From Flavobacterium beibuense F44-8 (GTDB lineage: Bacteria; Bacteroidota; Bacteroidia; Flavobacteriales; Flavobacteriaceae), in assembly GCF_000769915.1 (NCBI RefSeq), contig NZ_JRLV01000010.1, positions 62,001 to 126,000 of the forward strand: 64,000 nucleotides of DNA. The letters are read 5' to 3'. Shown here in pieces: positions 9,162-18,923 of the stretch; position 1 is the first letter of the stretch; each line of letters opens with the position of its first letter. Position numbers and translations under genes: made by a program. The notes beneath the pieces were generated by a model, which made no database searches, was not told the origin of the DNA, and worked only from the letters and a program-made list of their open reading frames with translations.

Positions 9162-9169
9162 TATTTTTG
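9162..9169 (+). promoter_or_regulatory. -7 promoter element upstream of mreB
   Basis: TATTTTTG fits TAnnTTTG and lies 46 bases before the mreB start, just after the purH stop. It gives the mre operon a likely promoter of its own. Confidence 0.5.
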
Positions 9170-9215
9170 TTTGTGCATCTAATTTTAAATAAACTAAACC
9201 CTGAGGAATTAAAGT

Positions 9216-10244
9216 ATGGGATTTTTTGATTTCATGACCGAGGATATTGCGATTGACCTTGGTACCGCAAACACCCTGATTATACATAATGACAAAGTTG
9301 TTATTGACAGCCCGTCGATAGTAGCACGGAACCGTGTTACCGGTAAAATAATAGCCGTTGGTAAGGAAGCCAATATGATGCAGGGTAAAACCCATGAAAA
9401 TATCAAAACCATACGTCCGCTTAAAGACGGGGTTATTGCAGACTTTGCTGCATCGGAAGAAATGATAAAAATGTTTATCAAAAGTATTCCGGCTTTAAAA
9501 AAGAAACTGTTTCAACCGGCCCTTCGCATGGTTATCTGTATCCCTTCGGGTATTACCGAAGTGGAGATGCGTGCAGTAAAAGAATCTGCCGAAAGGGTAA
9601 ACGGTAAAGAAGTATACCTAATCCACGAACCTATGGCTGCGGCCATAGGTATTGGTGTGGACATCATGCAGCCTAAAGGTAACATGATTGTAGATATAGG
9701 TGGTGGTACTACCGAGATTGCTGTTATAGCACTGGGTGGTATTGTATGTGACAAATCGGTTAAGATTGCGGGTGACGTTTTCACTAACGATATTGTTTAT
9801 TACATGAGAACCCAGCATAACCTTTTTGTTGGTGAGACAACTGCCGAAAAAATTAAAATCCAGATTGGTGCCGCCCTTGAAGACTTAGAGTCTCCACCGG
9901 AGGAAATGTCTGTTCAGGGTCGTGACCTTTTAACAGGTAAACCAAAACAGGTTGATGTTTCATACCGTGAAATCGCCAAAGCCCTTGATAAGTCTATTCA
10001 ACGTATTGAGGACGCTGTTATGGAAACCTTATCACAAACCCCTCCGGAGCTTGCTGCCGATATTTACAATACCGGTATTTACCTTGCAGGTGGTGGTTCG
10101 ATGTTAAGAGGACTTGACAAGCGTATATCACAAAAAACAGACCTACCGGTTTACATCGCCGAAGACCCTTTAAGAGCGGTTGTACGCGGTACCGGAATGG
10201 CACTTAAAAACATCGAGAAATTCAGGAGCATACTTATCAAATAA
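9216..10244 (+). CDS. mreB: Rod-shape-determining actin-like protein MreB
   Basis: At 342 residues this is a standard MreB, a bacterial actin that polymerises under the inner membrane and guides lateral wall synthesis. ATPase motifs are intact: IDLGTANTLIIHNDK (phosphate 1, about residues 13-27), MIVDIGGGTTEIAVIALGG (phosphate 2, about 158-176) and IYLAGGGSMLRGLDKRI (adenosine, about 287-303). A short N-terminal GFFDFMTEDI precedes the first motif and could contact the membrane. It heads the five-gene cluster mreB-mreC-mreD-mrdA-rodA, whose later genes overlap, implying one transcript and coordinated amounts. Confidence 0.97.
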   Translation: MGFFDFMTEDIAIDLGTANTLIIHNDKVVIDSPSIVARNRVTGKIIAVGKEANMMQGKTHENIKTIRPLKDGVIADFAASEEMIKMFIKSIPALKKKLFQPALRMVICIPSGITEVEMRAVKESAERVNGKEVYLIHEPMAAAIGIGVDIMQPKGNMIVDIGGGTTEIAVIALGGIVCDKSVKIAGDVFTNDIVYYMRTQHNLFVGETTAEKIKIQIGAALEDLESPPEEMSVQGRDLLTGKPKQVDVSYREIAKALDKSIQRIEDAVMETLSQTPPELAADIYNTGIYLAGGGSMLRGLDKRISQKTDLPVYIAEDPLRAVVRGTGMALKNIEKFRSILIK

Positions 10245-10257
10245 ACAGCAATAGTTC

Positions 10258-11082
10258 ATGCAGCAAATATTTAATTTTATATTTAAAAACAGTATCTTAT
10301 TACTGTTTTTGCTGCTTTTAGGCATATCGTTATCGCTGGTATTTCAGTCTCACTACTACCACAGGAGCAGAGCTGTTACATCGGCTAACGCTATATCGGG
10401 CTATACCTACGAAAAAATAAATGACGTAGAGCAGTATTTTAGCCTTAAAGAACAAAATGATAAGCTTGCTACCGAAAATGCCACATTAAAACAATTGCTG
10501 TACAACAGTCAGGACACTATTAATATTCCTGCTGTACAGAAACCACAGGGACTGGATAATTTTACCGTTATACAGTCTAAAGTTATCTCCAACTCTTACA
10601 ACAATCAAGAAAACTACCTTACGATTAATAGCGGTACTAACGACGGCGTTAAACCGGATATGGGCGTTGTAAGCAGCTTAGGTGTTGTAGGTATAATAGA
10701 GAATACATCAAAAAATTACGCTACGGTAATCAGTATACTAAACTTAAAGTTTAAACTGGATGCCAAGATTAAAGGCAGTAACTACTTTGGGACCCTGAAA
10801 TGGGATGCAAAAAATGCAGGTTACGCCCTACTTACTGAAGTACCAAGACTGGCATCTGTAAAAAAAGGTGACACTATTGTAACCGGAGGACGATCGGTAA
10901 TATTCCCGGAAAACATTCCGATAGGAAAAATTGAAAATATTTTCAGGGACACCAAAACAAATTATTACACCCTAAATGTTAGACTGTTTAACGACATGAC
11001 TAACCTTGACCATGTATACATTATAGAAAATAAAGACTTACAGGAAATAAGAGACCTGGAAGCCCGTACCGGAGATGAATAG
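10258..11082 (+). CDS. mreC: Rod shape-determining protein MreC
   Basis: MreC (274 residues) has one N-terminal membrane helix (about residues 11-29), a short coiled coil (about 55-80, EQYFSLKEQNDKLATENATLKQ-like heptads) and a periplasmic beta-rich domain with the family hallmarks INSGTNDGVKPDMGVVSSLGVVG and VKKGDTIVTGGRSVIFPENIPIG-like segments. It links MreB filaments to PBP2 and RodA in the periplasm. The gene starts 13 bases after mreB and overlaps mreD by 8 bases, so translation of the two is probably coupled. Confidence 0.95.
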   Translation: MQQIFNFIFKNSILLLFLLLLGISLSLVFQSHYYHRSRAVTSANAISGYTYEKINDVEQYFSLKEQNDKLATENATLKQLLYNSQDTINIPAVQKPQGLDNFTVIQSKVISNSYNNQENYLTINSGTNDGVKPDMGVVSSLGVVGIIENTSKNYATVISILNLKFKLDAKIKGSNYFGTLKWDAKNAGYALLTEVPRLASVKKGDTIVTGGRSVIFPENIPIGKIENIFRDTKTNYYTLNVRLFNDMTNLDHVYIIENKDLQEIRDLEARTGDE

Positions 11083-11578
11083 TACACTTATAGGCAACAT
11101 ATCACGATTTGTTCTTTTAATGGCAGCACAAATTCTTGTTTTTAACAAGATGGAACTGTTTGGCTATACCGCATTTCCGTATATATTATACATCCTTTTA
11201 TACCCTGTTAACGGCAACAAAGCTTTATTACTTATCACTGCCTTCTTTTTAGGGCTAACTCAGGATATCTTTTTAAACACATCAGGACCACATGCCGCTG
11301 CCTGTGTTTGCTTAGCCTATTTCAGGCCTGCTTTTTTCAGATTCTCATTCGGTATCAGTTACGAATATCAAACTATACGGATAAATGACCGCCTTACGCC
11401 CGAACGTTTTTCATTTATTCTGATTTCAGTTGTAACACACCATTTAATTTTATATCTTTTGGAGTTATTAAGGTTTTCTCTTATCATAGACACCCTGATA
11501 AGAACGGTTGCAACTACTGCATTCACCTTGATTCTTAGTATTACCATAATTTATTTAATTAAGCCGGGCAAACAATGA
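11075..11578 (+). CDS. mreD: Rod shape-determining protein MreD
   Basis: A 167-residue integral membrane protein with about five predicted helices, including FVLLMAAQILVFNKMELFGY, LLLITAFFLGLTQDIF and a C-terminal TVATTAFTLILSITIIYLI. MreD sequences are poorly conserved, so the call leans on length, topology and position between mreC and mrdA, where it overlaps both (8 bases with mreC, 4 bases, ATGA, with mrdA). The protein belongs to the Rod elongation complex and helps control PBP2 activity. Confidence 0.9.
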   Translation: MNSTLIGNISRFVLLMAAQILVFNKMELFGYTAFPYILYILLYPVNGNKALLLITAFFLGLTQDIFLNTSGPHAAACVCLAYFRPAFFRFSFGISYEYQTIRINDRLTPERFSFILISVVTHHLILYLLELLRFSLIIDTLIRTVATTAFTLILSITIIYLIKPGKQ

Positions 11579-13425
11579 GAAAGATTTTACTGCCAGCCAT
11601 AATTATAGCTGCAGCGCTACTGATAACAGTCAGACTTTATTATCTACAAATACTTGACGACTCCTACATTGAGGCATCAGACAACAATGCCGTTAAAATA
11701 AAATACGAATACCCTGAGCGCGGTTACATATACGACCGTAACGGAGAGCTACTGGTAGCTAACCAACCTTCATACGACATTATGGTTACACCTAATGAAA
11801 TGAAGGATACAGATACGCTTGAAATATGCAGTCTTTTAAGTATCACCAAAGAAGAATTTATACGAAAAGTTGAAAAGGCAAAAGTATACAGCCCAAGGCT
11901 ACCCTCTATCTTTTTAGCTCAGCTGAACAAAAAAGAGTTTGCCGCTTTTCAGGAAAAAATACGTCGCTTTAAAGGTTTTGATATCGTTAAGCGTTCACTA
12001 AGAGATTATCAGGTAAACGAAGCAGCCAATGTTTTTGGCTACATCCAGCAGGTTAATGATTATATCATTCAAAAAAATCCATATTACAAGAGCGGTGACC
12101 TTATAGGCAGACAGGGAGTTGAAGAAATGTATGAGGATGTACTTAGAGGTGTAAAAGGTGTAAAACGCATACAGAGAGACCGTTTTGGAAGAGAAATAGG
12201 TCCTTTTAAGGAAGGCATGTATGACACTATTGCCGTAAAAGGAAAAGACATCACATTAACCCTTGATGCCGAACTACAAAAATATGGCGAATCACTAATG
12301 TTTGAAAAGCGGGGCGGTATTGTTGCTATCGAACCAAAAACCGGCGAAATACTGGCATTGGTTACCGCTCCCTCTTACGACCCTGCTATACTTGTAGGAC
12401 GCAAACGTTCAGAGAACTACACCAAATTATCAAGAGACACAATAGGTGTACCCTTATTTGACCGCGGACTTTTAGCCGAGTATCCTCCCGGATCTCCGTT
12501 TAAAATTCTTACCGGACTTATAGGACTACAGGAAGAGGTAATTGACGAGAATACTACCTTTATTTGCCACCATGGTTTCTTTTATGGCCGCGGCGCTTTT
12601 ATGAAATGTCACGATAGCGGTCCGTCAAAACTGCATAACGGTATATACAACTCCTGTAACACTTACTTTGCCAGCACTTACAAACTGACTATAGATAAAT
12701 ACGACAAACCTAAAGACGGTATGGATGCCTGGAGCAACCATTTAAAGAGTTTTGGGCTTGGTAACTTTTTAGGGTATGACCTGCCACCGGGAAGAAGAGG
12801 ATTAATACCCGATGGTGATTACTACAACCGTTACTACCCTAATGGCGGTTGGAGAAGCACAACCACGATATCAAATGCTATTGGACAGGGTGAGATTAAA
12901 ATGACGCCTATCCAGCTGGCAAACATGATGGCTACCGTTGCTAACGAGGGTTATTATTACACTCCTCATATCATCAAAAGCATTCAGGATGGTAAAATTG
13001 ACGAGAAGTTTACCACCAAGCATGAAACCACTATCAACAAAGAGCATTTTAAACCGGTTATAGATGGGCTATATGATGTGTATAATTTAGGTACAGCAAA
13101 AAGCCTTCGTGTTGAAGGCATAGAGATTTGTGGTAAAACAGGTACAGCCGAGAACTATGCCAAAATAAACGGTAAAAGGGTAAAACTACAGGATCACTCG
13201 GTATTCGTAGCATTTGCTCCAAGGCATGATCCAAAAATCGCTATTGCCGTATTTATTGAAAACGGATATTGGGGAGCGCGTTGGGCAGGACCTATTGCCA
13301 GCCTTATGATAGAAAAATACCTTAAAGGCGAAATAACACGTAAGGATTTAGAAACAAAAATGCTTACACAGGGCCTTAAAGAGGAATATGATAAAGTTAT
13401 AAACGGATATTATAATAACAAGTAA
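11575..13425 (+). CDS. mrdA: Penicillin-binding protein 2 (elongation transpeptidase)
   Basis: A class B penicillin-binding protein of 616 residues. A membrane anchor (about residues 5-22) is followed by the PBP dimerisation/pedestal domain (RGYIYDRNGELLVANQPSYD, about 54-73) and the transpeptidase domain. All three active-site motifs are present: SPFK with the acyl-enzyme Ser at residue 307, SCN at 360 and KTG at 521. The enzyme cross-links peptidoglycan during lateral growth and is the target of mecillinam-type beta-lactams. It overlaps mreD by 4 bases and rodA by 1 base (TAATG), a layout that keeps the synthase pair PBP2/RodA in balance. Confidence 0.96.
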   Translation: MRKILLPAIIIAAALLITVRLYYLQILDDSYIEASDNNAVKIKYEYPERGYIYDRNGELLVANQPSYDIMVTPNEMKDTDTLEICSLLSITKEEFIRKVEKAKVYSPRLPSIFLAQLNKKEFAAFQEKIRRFKGFDIVKRSLRDYQVNEAANVFGYIQQVNDYIIQKNPYYKSGDLIGRQGVEEMYEDVLRGVKGVKRIQRDRFGREIGPFKEGMYDTIAVKGKDITLTLDAELQKYGESLMFEKRGGIVAIEPKTGEILALVTAPSYDPAILVGRKRSENYTKLSRDTIGVPLFDRGLLAEYPPGSPFKILTGLIGLQEEVIDENTTFICHHGFFYGRGAFMKCHDSGPSKLHNGIYNSCNTYFASTYKLTIDKYDKPKDGMDAWSNHLKSFGLGNFLGYDLPPGRRGLIPDGDYYNRYYPNGGWRSTTTISNAIGQGEIKMTPIQLANMMATVANEGYYYTPHIIKSIQDGKIDEKFTTKHETTINKEHFKPVIDGLYDVYNLGTAKSLRVEGIEICGKTGTAENYAKINGKRVKLQDHSVFVAFAPRHDPKIAIAVFIENGYWGARWAGPIASLMIEKYLKGEITRKDLETKMLTQGLKEEYDKVINGYYNNK

Positions 13426-14681
13426 TGAGAAATCAGAGTGTAATTAATAATGTTGACTGGCCTTTAATTTTCCTATATACCGCATTGGTATTACTGGGCT
13501 GGATGACTATATACTCTGCTTCCTTACCAACAAACCCGGGTTCTATTTTTGACCTGAGTGAGATTTATGGTAAGCAAATGCTTTTCATAATGATGTGTAT
13601 CCCTTTGATAAGCGTGATACTTATGCTCGATGCTAAAGTTTACGAGAAGTACTCCCTCATATTTTACATTCTATCACTCATACTACTTGCCGGACTCTTT
13701 GTTGCCGGTAAAACCATAAAGGGGCAAACCAACTGGTATGCCTTTGGAGGCTTTAGCATACAACCTTCAGAATTTGCCAAGATAGCCACTTCGCTTATAC
13801 TTTCTAAATACCTGAGTGATGTACAAATAAACCTAAAGACGACCAACAATCAAATGGTAGCCTTTGGTATCCTTGCAATGCCGGTACTACTTATCATGAT
13901 GCAGCCAGATGCGGGTAGTGCCATGATATTTTTATCACTAGCTTTTGTACTGCACCGTGAAGGTTTACCGTCGTGGTATTTATGGACAGGCTTTTTTGCA
14001 ATACTGTTATTCCTTCTAGCATTACTTATAAAACTACAGTTCCTGGTGGTTTATATTATTGCCGGAATTATTATCCACTATGTACTGAACAGAAAAAACA
14101 AAAGAAACATATTCATCTACGTTATCACATTAATAGCAATGATAGGTTTTACCTTCTCGGTAGATTATGTTTTTAACAACGTACTGGAAGAACACCAAAA
14201 GGATCGTATTAATGTACTTTTTGATAAAAATGTAAATATTCAGGCAGAGGGTTACAACCTAAACCAATCAATGATTGCTATTGGATCGGGTTCGTGGACA
14301 GGTAAAGGATACTTAGAAGGAACACAAACAAAAGGTAAGTTTGTACCCGAACAACATACTGATTATATTTTTACTACAGTAGGTGAAGAATGGGGCTTTG
14401 CAGGTTCAATGGTTGTAATAGTATTATTCGTAACTCTATTACTACGCATACTATATCTCGCAGAAAGGCAAAAATCGCGCTTTAGCCGAACGTATGGTTA
14501 TTGTGTGGCAGCATTGCTGTTTACACACTTTTTCGTTAATATAGCGATGCTTATAAAGCTTTTCCCAACTATCGGGGTACCGCTTCCGTTTTTCTCTTAT
14601 GGAGGATCAAGCCTGTTTGCTTTTACTACCCTGCTTTTTATTTTTATAAAACTGGATGCCAATAAGGTTAATGAGTGGTAG
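13425..14681 (+). CDS. rodA: RodA, SEDS-family peptidoglycan glycosyltransferase
   Basis: The 418-residue protein has about ten membrane helices typical of SEDS glycosyltransferases, which polymerise lipid II into glycan strands. Conserved pieces include TNWYAFGGFSIQPSEFAKI (about residues 101-119), the QPDAGSAM segment with the catalytic-type Asp (about 160-167), and the C-terminal GVPLPFFSYGGSSL (about 385-398). It overlaps mrdA by one base and is the last gene of the operon; it faces the OppC-type permease across only 8 bases, with no convincing terminator hairpin in the gap. Confidence 0.96.
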   Translation: MRNQSVINNVDWPLIFLYTALVLLGWMTIYSASLPTNPGSIFDLSEIYGKQMLFIMMCIPLISVILMLDAKVYEKYSLIFYILSLILLAGLFVAGKTIKGQTNWYAFGGFSIQPSEFAKIATSLILSKYLSDVQINLKTTNNQMVAFGILAMPVLLIMMQPDAGSAMIFLSLAFVLHREGLPSWYLWTGFFAILLFLLALLIKLQFLVVYIIAGIIIHYVLNRKNKRNIFIYVITLIAMIGFTFSVDYVFNNVLEEHQKDRINVLFDKNVNIQAEGYNLNQSMIAIGSGSWTGKGYLEGTQTKGKFVPEQHTDYIFTTVGEEWGFAGSMVVIVLFVTLLLRILYLAERQKSRFSRTYGYCVAALLFTHFFVNIAMLIKLFPTIGVPLPFFSYGGSSLFAFTTLLFIFIKLDANKVNEW

Positions 14682-14689
14682 TTATTATT

Positions 14690-15799
14690 CTACTCTGCTT
14701 TAACATCGAGAGCATCCCTTAAGGCATTACCTACCATCATAAAGGCAAGTACCAATAATAACATGGCTATACCCGGCGCTAATGCCAAATAGGGTTTTCC
14801 TAAAATAATATAATTGTAGTGATCCTTAATCATACCTCCCCAGCTTGGCACGGGCGGCTGTGCTCCCAGTCCTAAAAAGCTAAGTCCGCTTTCCACCAGA
14901 ATTGCCGAGGCAAAATTGGCCGCCGATATCACTATAACCGGAGCCATACTATTAGGCAGTATATGATTAAATATTATCCTGATATTGTTATACCCTAAAG
15001 CCCTTGCAGCCGTTACAAACTGCATTTGTTTGATACTCATAACCTGCCCCCTAACCACACGGGCAACCTCTACCCACATAGTGAGTCCTACAGCTACAAA
15101 AACCTGCCAGAATCCTTTTCCTAAAGCCAAAGTGATAGCTATTACTAAAAGTAGCGTAGGTATAGACCAGATTATATTTACCAGCCACATTACAAAAGCA
15201 TCTACCTTACCGCCAAAAAACCCGGCAATGGCACCAAAAAATATCCCTACAATAAGTGAGATAAATACGGCTACGAAACCAATAGCAATAGAAACACGTG
15301 AGCCAACAATAAGCCTGCTTAATAAATCCCTTCCCTGACTATCAGTCCCCAGTATAAACTTTTGTTCCTTAATAAAGTCTGTCTTAATAGTTTCGGGATC
15401 AGTTGTACCAAATACCGTAAGCGGAACTGATTTAGTAACTGCTAAATCAGGGTCGTTAGCATATTCGGTATAAGTAAGGCTGTCACTGTTTATTTCATAA
15501 CCAAGTATAGGCACTTTAGGCTGAACAAATTCTTTCCCTGTAAAATAATCAGACAGGTGTGTTTCCTCTGTTTTACCCGGCACAGGAAGCGTTAGCATTT
15601 CTACTTTAAACCCCGGCGACTTAGAATGAATAGACAAATCCCCCCAGTTAGCATTTTTGGTATTATCGGGCGCAAACACATAGGCAAACACAGCAATAAA
15701 TACCAAAATCAAAATGAATGATAAACTTAAAACGCCCCAAAAGTTCTTTTTAAACTTTTGGAGCGCTAAGATTGTGAGGGATTGATTATTTCTACTCAT
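14690..15799 (-). CDS. OppC/DppC-type ABC transporter permease
   Basis: A 369-residue inner-membrane permease. After a first helix (about residues 18-42) comes an unusually long periplasmic stretch of roughly 105 residues, then FILGTDSQGRDLLSRL (about 148-163) and five further helices with the ATPase-coupling EAA loop ARALGYNNIRIIFNHILPN. These features place it with the OppC half of peptide/nickel importers, which normally carry only a short linker before the GTDxxGRD motif. Its usual partners (OppB permease, ATPases, binding protein) are not adjacent; it lies 5 bases after the tail-specific protease gene and is probably co-transcribed with it. The link to proteolysis is suggestive only. Confidence 0.9.
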   Translation of the reverse strand: MSRNNQSLTILALQKFKKNFWGVLSLSFILILVFIAVFAYVFAPDNTKNANWGDLSIHSKSPGFKVEMLTLPVPGKTEETHLSDYFTGKEFVQPKVPILGYEINSDSLTYTEYANDPDLAVTKSVPLTVFGTTDPETIKTDFIKEQKFILGTDSQGRDLLSRLIVGSRVSIAIGFVAVFISLIVGIFFGAIAGFFGGKVDAFVMWLVNIIWSIPTLLLVIAITLALGKGFWQVFVAVGLTMWVEVARVVRGQVMSIKQMQFVTAARALGYNNIRIIFNHILPNSMAPVIVISAANFASAILVESGLSFLGLGAQPPVPSWGGMIKDHYNYIILGKPYLALAPGIAMLLLVLAFMMVGNALRDALDVKAE

Positions 15800-15804
15800 T
15801 AAAA

Positions 15805-18003
15805 CTATCTTGTTTTAATAGGTTTTTCTTTCTTGTTAAGTGTAACCGCTGTTTTAGCCGATTTATCCTGCATGTCACCAAGTACATTTATTGCTTCTTC
15901 AACATAAACATCTTTAGCCAGGCTCTCATACCATATTTCCTTTTTCTCTGCAAAGGCAGGGTCTTTATCAAAAATCGCCTGTTCGTATGGAAGCGGTTTA
16001 AATTCAAGTCCGTTTTTGTAATCAGAGATAGCTTTAAACTTCTTGGTAATATCTTCGGTCTTTTTAAGCTCTGCCTTAAACTTATCAATATTCAGGTCAA
16101 ACTGATTGTCGTCTTTTTTAGCATCAATCCACTTTGCATTTTCGTCAATAAGTTTAAACTGGTCATTTTTAGAAATCCTGTCGTTACTTTTAGCAATAAC
16201 TAAATCGTAGTTACTTTTAAACGGCTTAAATGAAGCTGCATCTATTTTATCCCAAGGCATAGCCGTTTCACTATCACGCTCACCCATTTGCAGATAAGCA
16301 TACCTGTCCGGCATTACAATATCACTGTAAACACCTTCTCTTTGGGTAGAACCACCATTAATTCTGTAAAACTTCTGCGTAGTGGTTTTAAGCGCACCAA
16401 GATCGCCCATTGAGTTACCTCTTACAAACTGGTTAAGATCTATTACATTTTGTACTGTACCCTTACCATACGTATGTCTGCTACCCAGTATTAATCCGCG
16501 GTTATAATCCTGAATTGCTGCTGCAAAAATCTCTGAAGCAGAAGCTGAGAAATTGTTCACTAAAACTACAAGCGGTCCGTCCCACTCTACTTTAGTTCCT
16601 TTATCCTCTAATACTTCTTTATTCTTGTTAGATGATTTTACCTGAACAACAGGTCCTTCAGGCACAAATAAACCTGTCATATCTACAACAGTTCTAAGTG
16701 AACCTCCACCGTTATTTCTTAAATCGATAACAATACCGTCTACTCCATATTCTCTTAATCTGATAACCTCCTGCTTAACATCTTTAGCAGCATCACGGTT
16801 ATCTTTATTTTCAAAATCAATGTAGAACTTAGGCAAGTTAATGATACCGTATTTTTTTCCGTCTTTCTCTACAACGCTCGATTTGGCATAGGTCTCTTCA
16901 ATCTCTACAACCTCTCTCACTATAGGAATAACATCAATACTACCGTCTACTTTTTTAACGGTTAAGCGAACCTCAGTTCCTTTAGGACCTTTAATTTTCT
17001 TAACCACATCATCAAGGCGCATACCTGCAATATCAACAGGCTCTTCTTCACCCTGAGCTACTTTCATAATAAGATCACCCTGCTCAAGCTCTTTCCCTCT
17101 CCACGCAGGTCCGCCCGGAATAAGTTCAGATATTTCTACATAATCACTTTTCTTTTGCAGCCTGGCACCAATACCTTCAATAGAACCTCTCATACTGGTA
17201 TCAAACTTCTCCTTATCATCGGGAGCAAAGTAGAATGTGTGCGGATCAAACCTCTCTACAATAGAGTTAAGATATATACTAAACCACTCATCACGGGTAA
17301 GATCGTCAATAAACTCAAAGTATTGGTCTAATGATTTACGACTTGATTCGCGCGCCTCTTTTTCCAGCTCTTCAAAAGATTTCATTTCAGGCTTATCAGC
17401 TTTCTCTTTTTCTTCAGCCGACTTCTTGTTGTAAGTCTCAAGATTTTTCTCCTGCACTTTTTGCTTATCTGTTATAGATGAAAGTACAGATAGCTTAAGT
17501 TGTTTTTCCCAACGTAACTTTAGTTCATCTTTAGATTTAGCATATGGCTTATGCTCATAATCGGCATCAAAAGTTTCATCAATACTGTAATCAAAAGGTT
17601 TATCCAATATATCTTTATAAATATCTTCAGACTCTTTTAATCGCTGGATCAATTTAGTGTACGTAAGATCAAAAAAGGTAAGATCCTGAGTATTGATCAT
17701 ATCATCTATCTGAGTTTCATATTTAGCAAACTCATCAATATCTGATTGTAAGAAAAAACGTTTTGAAGGATCAAGTCCTTCAATGTAGTCTTTGTATACT
17801 CCTTTAGAGAAATCGTCGTTAATAGCAGCCGGATCATAATGCCCTTTTTCAATAACAAACGTTATAAGTTCCAGTAAAAGTTTGTCCTTATCTGGGTCAG
17901 ATTCTTTTTTTCCGGGGATAAAACTAAGTAGTGCCACCGCAAGCACGGCAACAAACATCAGTATTTTATAGTTTCTTTTCATAAATTCCAAAATAGCTTT
18001 CAT
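15805..18003 (-). CDS. prc: Carboxy-terminal (tail-specific) processing protease
   Basis: A 732-residue S41-family protease of the Prc/Tsp type. It begins with a short cytoplasmic stretch and a membrane helix (about residues 13-29), then a long N-terminal domain, a PDZ domain (about 285-350, IPGGPAWRGKELEQGDLI) and the catalytic core. The Ser/Lys dyad region is visible as NNFSASASEIFAAAIQDY and HTYGKGTVQ. Such enzymes trim or degrade periplasmic proteins from their C termini. A C-terminal domain of about 150 Lys-rich residues completes the Prc architecture. An in-frame ATG seven codons later would give MKRNYKILMF as the start and is an equally good signal-anchor start. The gene is divergent from surE. 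Confidence 0.93.
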   Translation of the reverse strand: MKAILEFMKRNYKILMFVAVLAVALLSFIPGKKESDPDKDKLLLELITFVIEKGHYDPAAINDDFSKGVYKDYIEGLDPSKRFFLQSDIDEFAKYETQIDDMINTQDLTFFDLTYTKLIQRLKESEDIYKDILDKPFDYSIDETFDADYEHKPYAKSKDELKLRWEKQLKLSVLSSITDKQKVQEKNLETYNKKSAEEKEKADKPEMKSFEELEKEARESSRKSLDQYFEFIDDLTRDEWFSIYLNSIVERFDPHTFYFAPDDKEKFDTSMRGSIEGIGARLQKKSDYVEISELIPGGPAWRGKELEQGDLIMKVAQGEEEPVDIAGMRLDDVVKKIKGPKGTEVRLTVKKVDGSIDVIPIVREVVEIEETYAKSSVVEKDGKKYGIINLPKFYIDFENKDNRDAAKDVKQEVIRLREYGVDGIVIDLRNNGGGSLRTVVDMTGLFVPEGPVVQVKSSNKNKEVLEDKGTKVEWDGPLVVLVNNFSASASEIFAAAIQDYNRGLILGSRHTYGKGTVQNVIDLNQFVRGNSMGDLGALKTTTQKFYRINGGSTQREGVYSDIVMPDRYAYLQMGERDSETAMPWDKIDAASFKPFKSNYDLVIAKSNDRISKNDQFKLIDENAKWIDAKKDDNQFDLNIDKFKAELKKTEDITKKFKAISDYKNGLEFKPLPYEQAIFDKDPAFAEKKEIWYESLAKDVYVEEAINVLGDMQDKSAKTAVTLNKKEKPIKTR

Positions 18004-18140
18004 TATATAATCTGTATAAAAAAGCGTGCCAAAAATTCAAACGGCATGAGTTAACATCAATAAAAATAAAGGGCACGAAAGCAAAAATGCTTATTTTAGC
18101 TAACGTAAAAGTACAATACTTATTTTGATTTTACTAAAGC

Positions 18141-18923
18141 ATGAAGAAAAAACCGCTAATACTGGTTACCAACGATGACGGTATTTCCGCACCCGGAATA
18201 AGGGCATTAATATCGGTAATGAAAACCATAGGTGATGTTGTGGTAGTGGCACCCGACAGCCCACAATCTGCCACAGGTCACGCCATAACAATAAACAGCA
18301 CACTGTCTATCAACAAAATAAACATTGATCCGGATGTTGACAGCGAATACAGCTGCTCTGGCACCCCGGTTGATTGTGTGAAGTTTGCCGTAAACGAAAT
18401 ACTGGACCGAAAACCAGACTTATGTGTATCGGGTATTAACCACGGATCTAATTCATCCATAAACGTAATATATTCAGGAACACTAAGTGCCGCGGTAGAA
18501 GCAGGTATTGAAGGCATTCCTGCCATAGGTTTTTCATTACTGGATTACAATTGGAACGCAGACTTTGAACCTGCTAAATCGTTTATTAAAAAAATAACCC
18601 TACAGGTACTTGCAAACGGATTACCGGACGGCGTTATTCTTAATGTAAATTTCCCTAAACTAAAGGAAAACGAAATTAAGGGTATCAAAATATGCCGACA
18701 GGCAAAAGCCATGTGGATGGAGGAGTTTGACAAAAGACAAAACCCTCAGGGGCGTGATTATTACTGGCTAACCGGAAAATTTGTAAATCTCGACAATGGT
18801 GAAGACACTGACGAATGGGCTTTAGAAAAAGGCTACATATCCATAGTACCGGTTCAGTTTGACCTAACTGCACACCATGCCATACAACAATTAAACTCGT
18901 GGAAATTAAATGAAAACAAGTAA
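18141..18923 (+). CDS. surE: 5'/3'-nucleotidase SurE
   Basis: SurE (260 residues) is a cytoplasmic metal-dependent phosphatase acting on nucleoside monophosphates. The metal-binding Asp pair is in LVTNDDGISAPG (about residues 7-18), the second active-site segment is SGTPVDCVKFA, and the Asn-containing motif is SGINHGSNSSINVIYSGT (about 94-111). Length is normal. It is divergent from the prc gene and overlaps the next small membrane-protein gene by 14 bases, with lpxB further on. Confidence 0.95.
   Translation: MKKKPLILVTNDDGISAPGIRALISVMKTIGDVVVVAPDSPQSATGHAITINSTLSINKINIDPDVDSEYSCSGTPVDCVKFAVNEILDRKPDLCVSGINHGSNSSINVIYSGTLSAAVEAGIEGIPAIGFSLLDYNWNADFEPAKSFIKKITLQVLANGLPDGVILNVNFPKLKENEIKGIKICRQAKAMWMEEFDKRQNPQGRDYYWLTGKFVNLDNGEDTDEWALEKGYISIVPVQFDLTAHHAIQQLNSWKLNENK

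Noticed and set aside
14682-14689. Terminator between rodA and the OppC-type permease
   Set aside because: Possible pairing around 14676-14700 is imperfect and has no U-run; the genes are only 8 bases apart.
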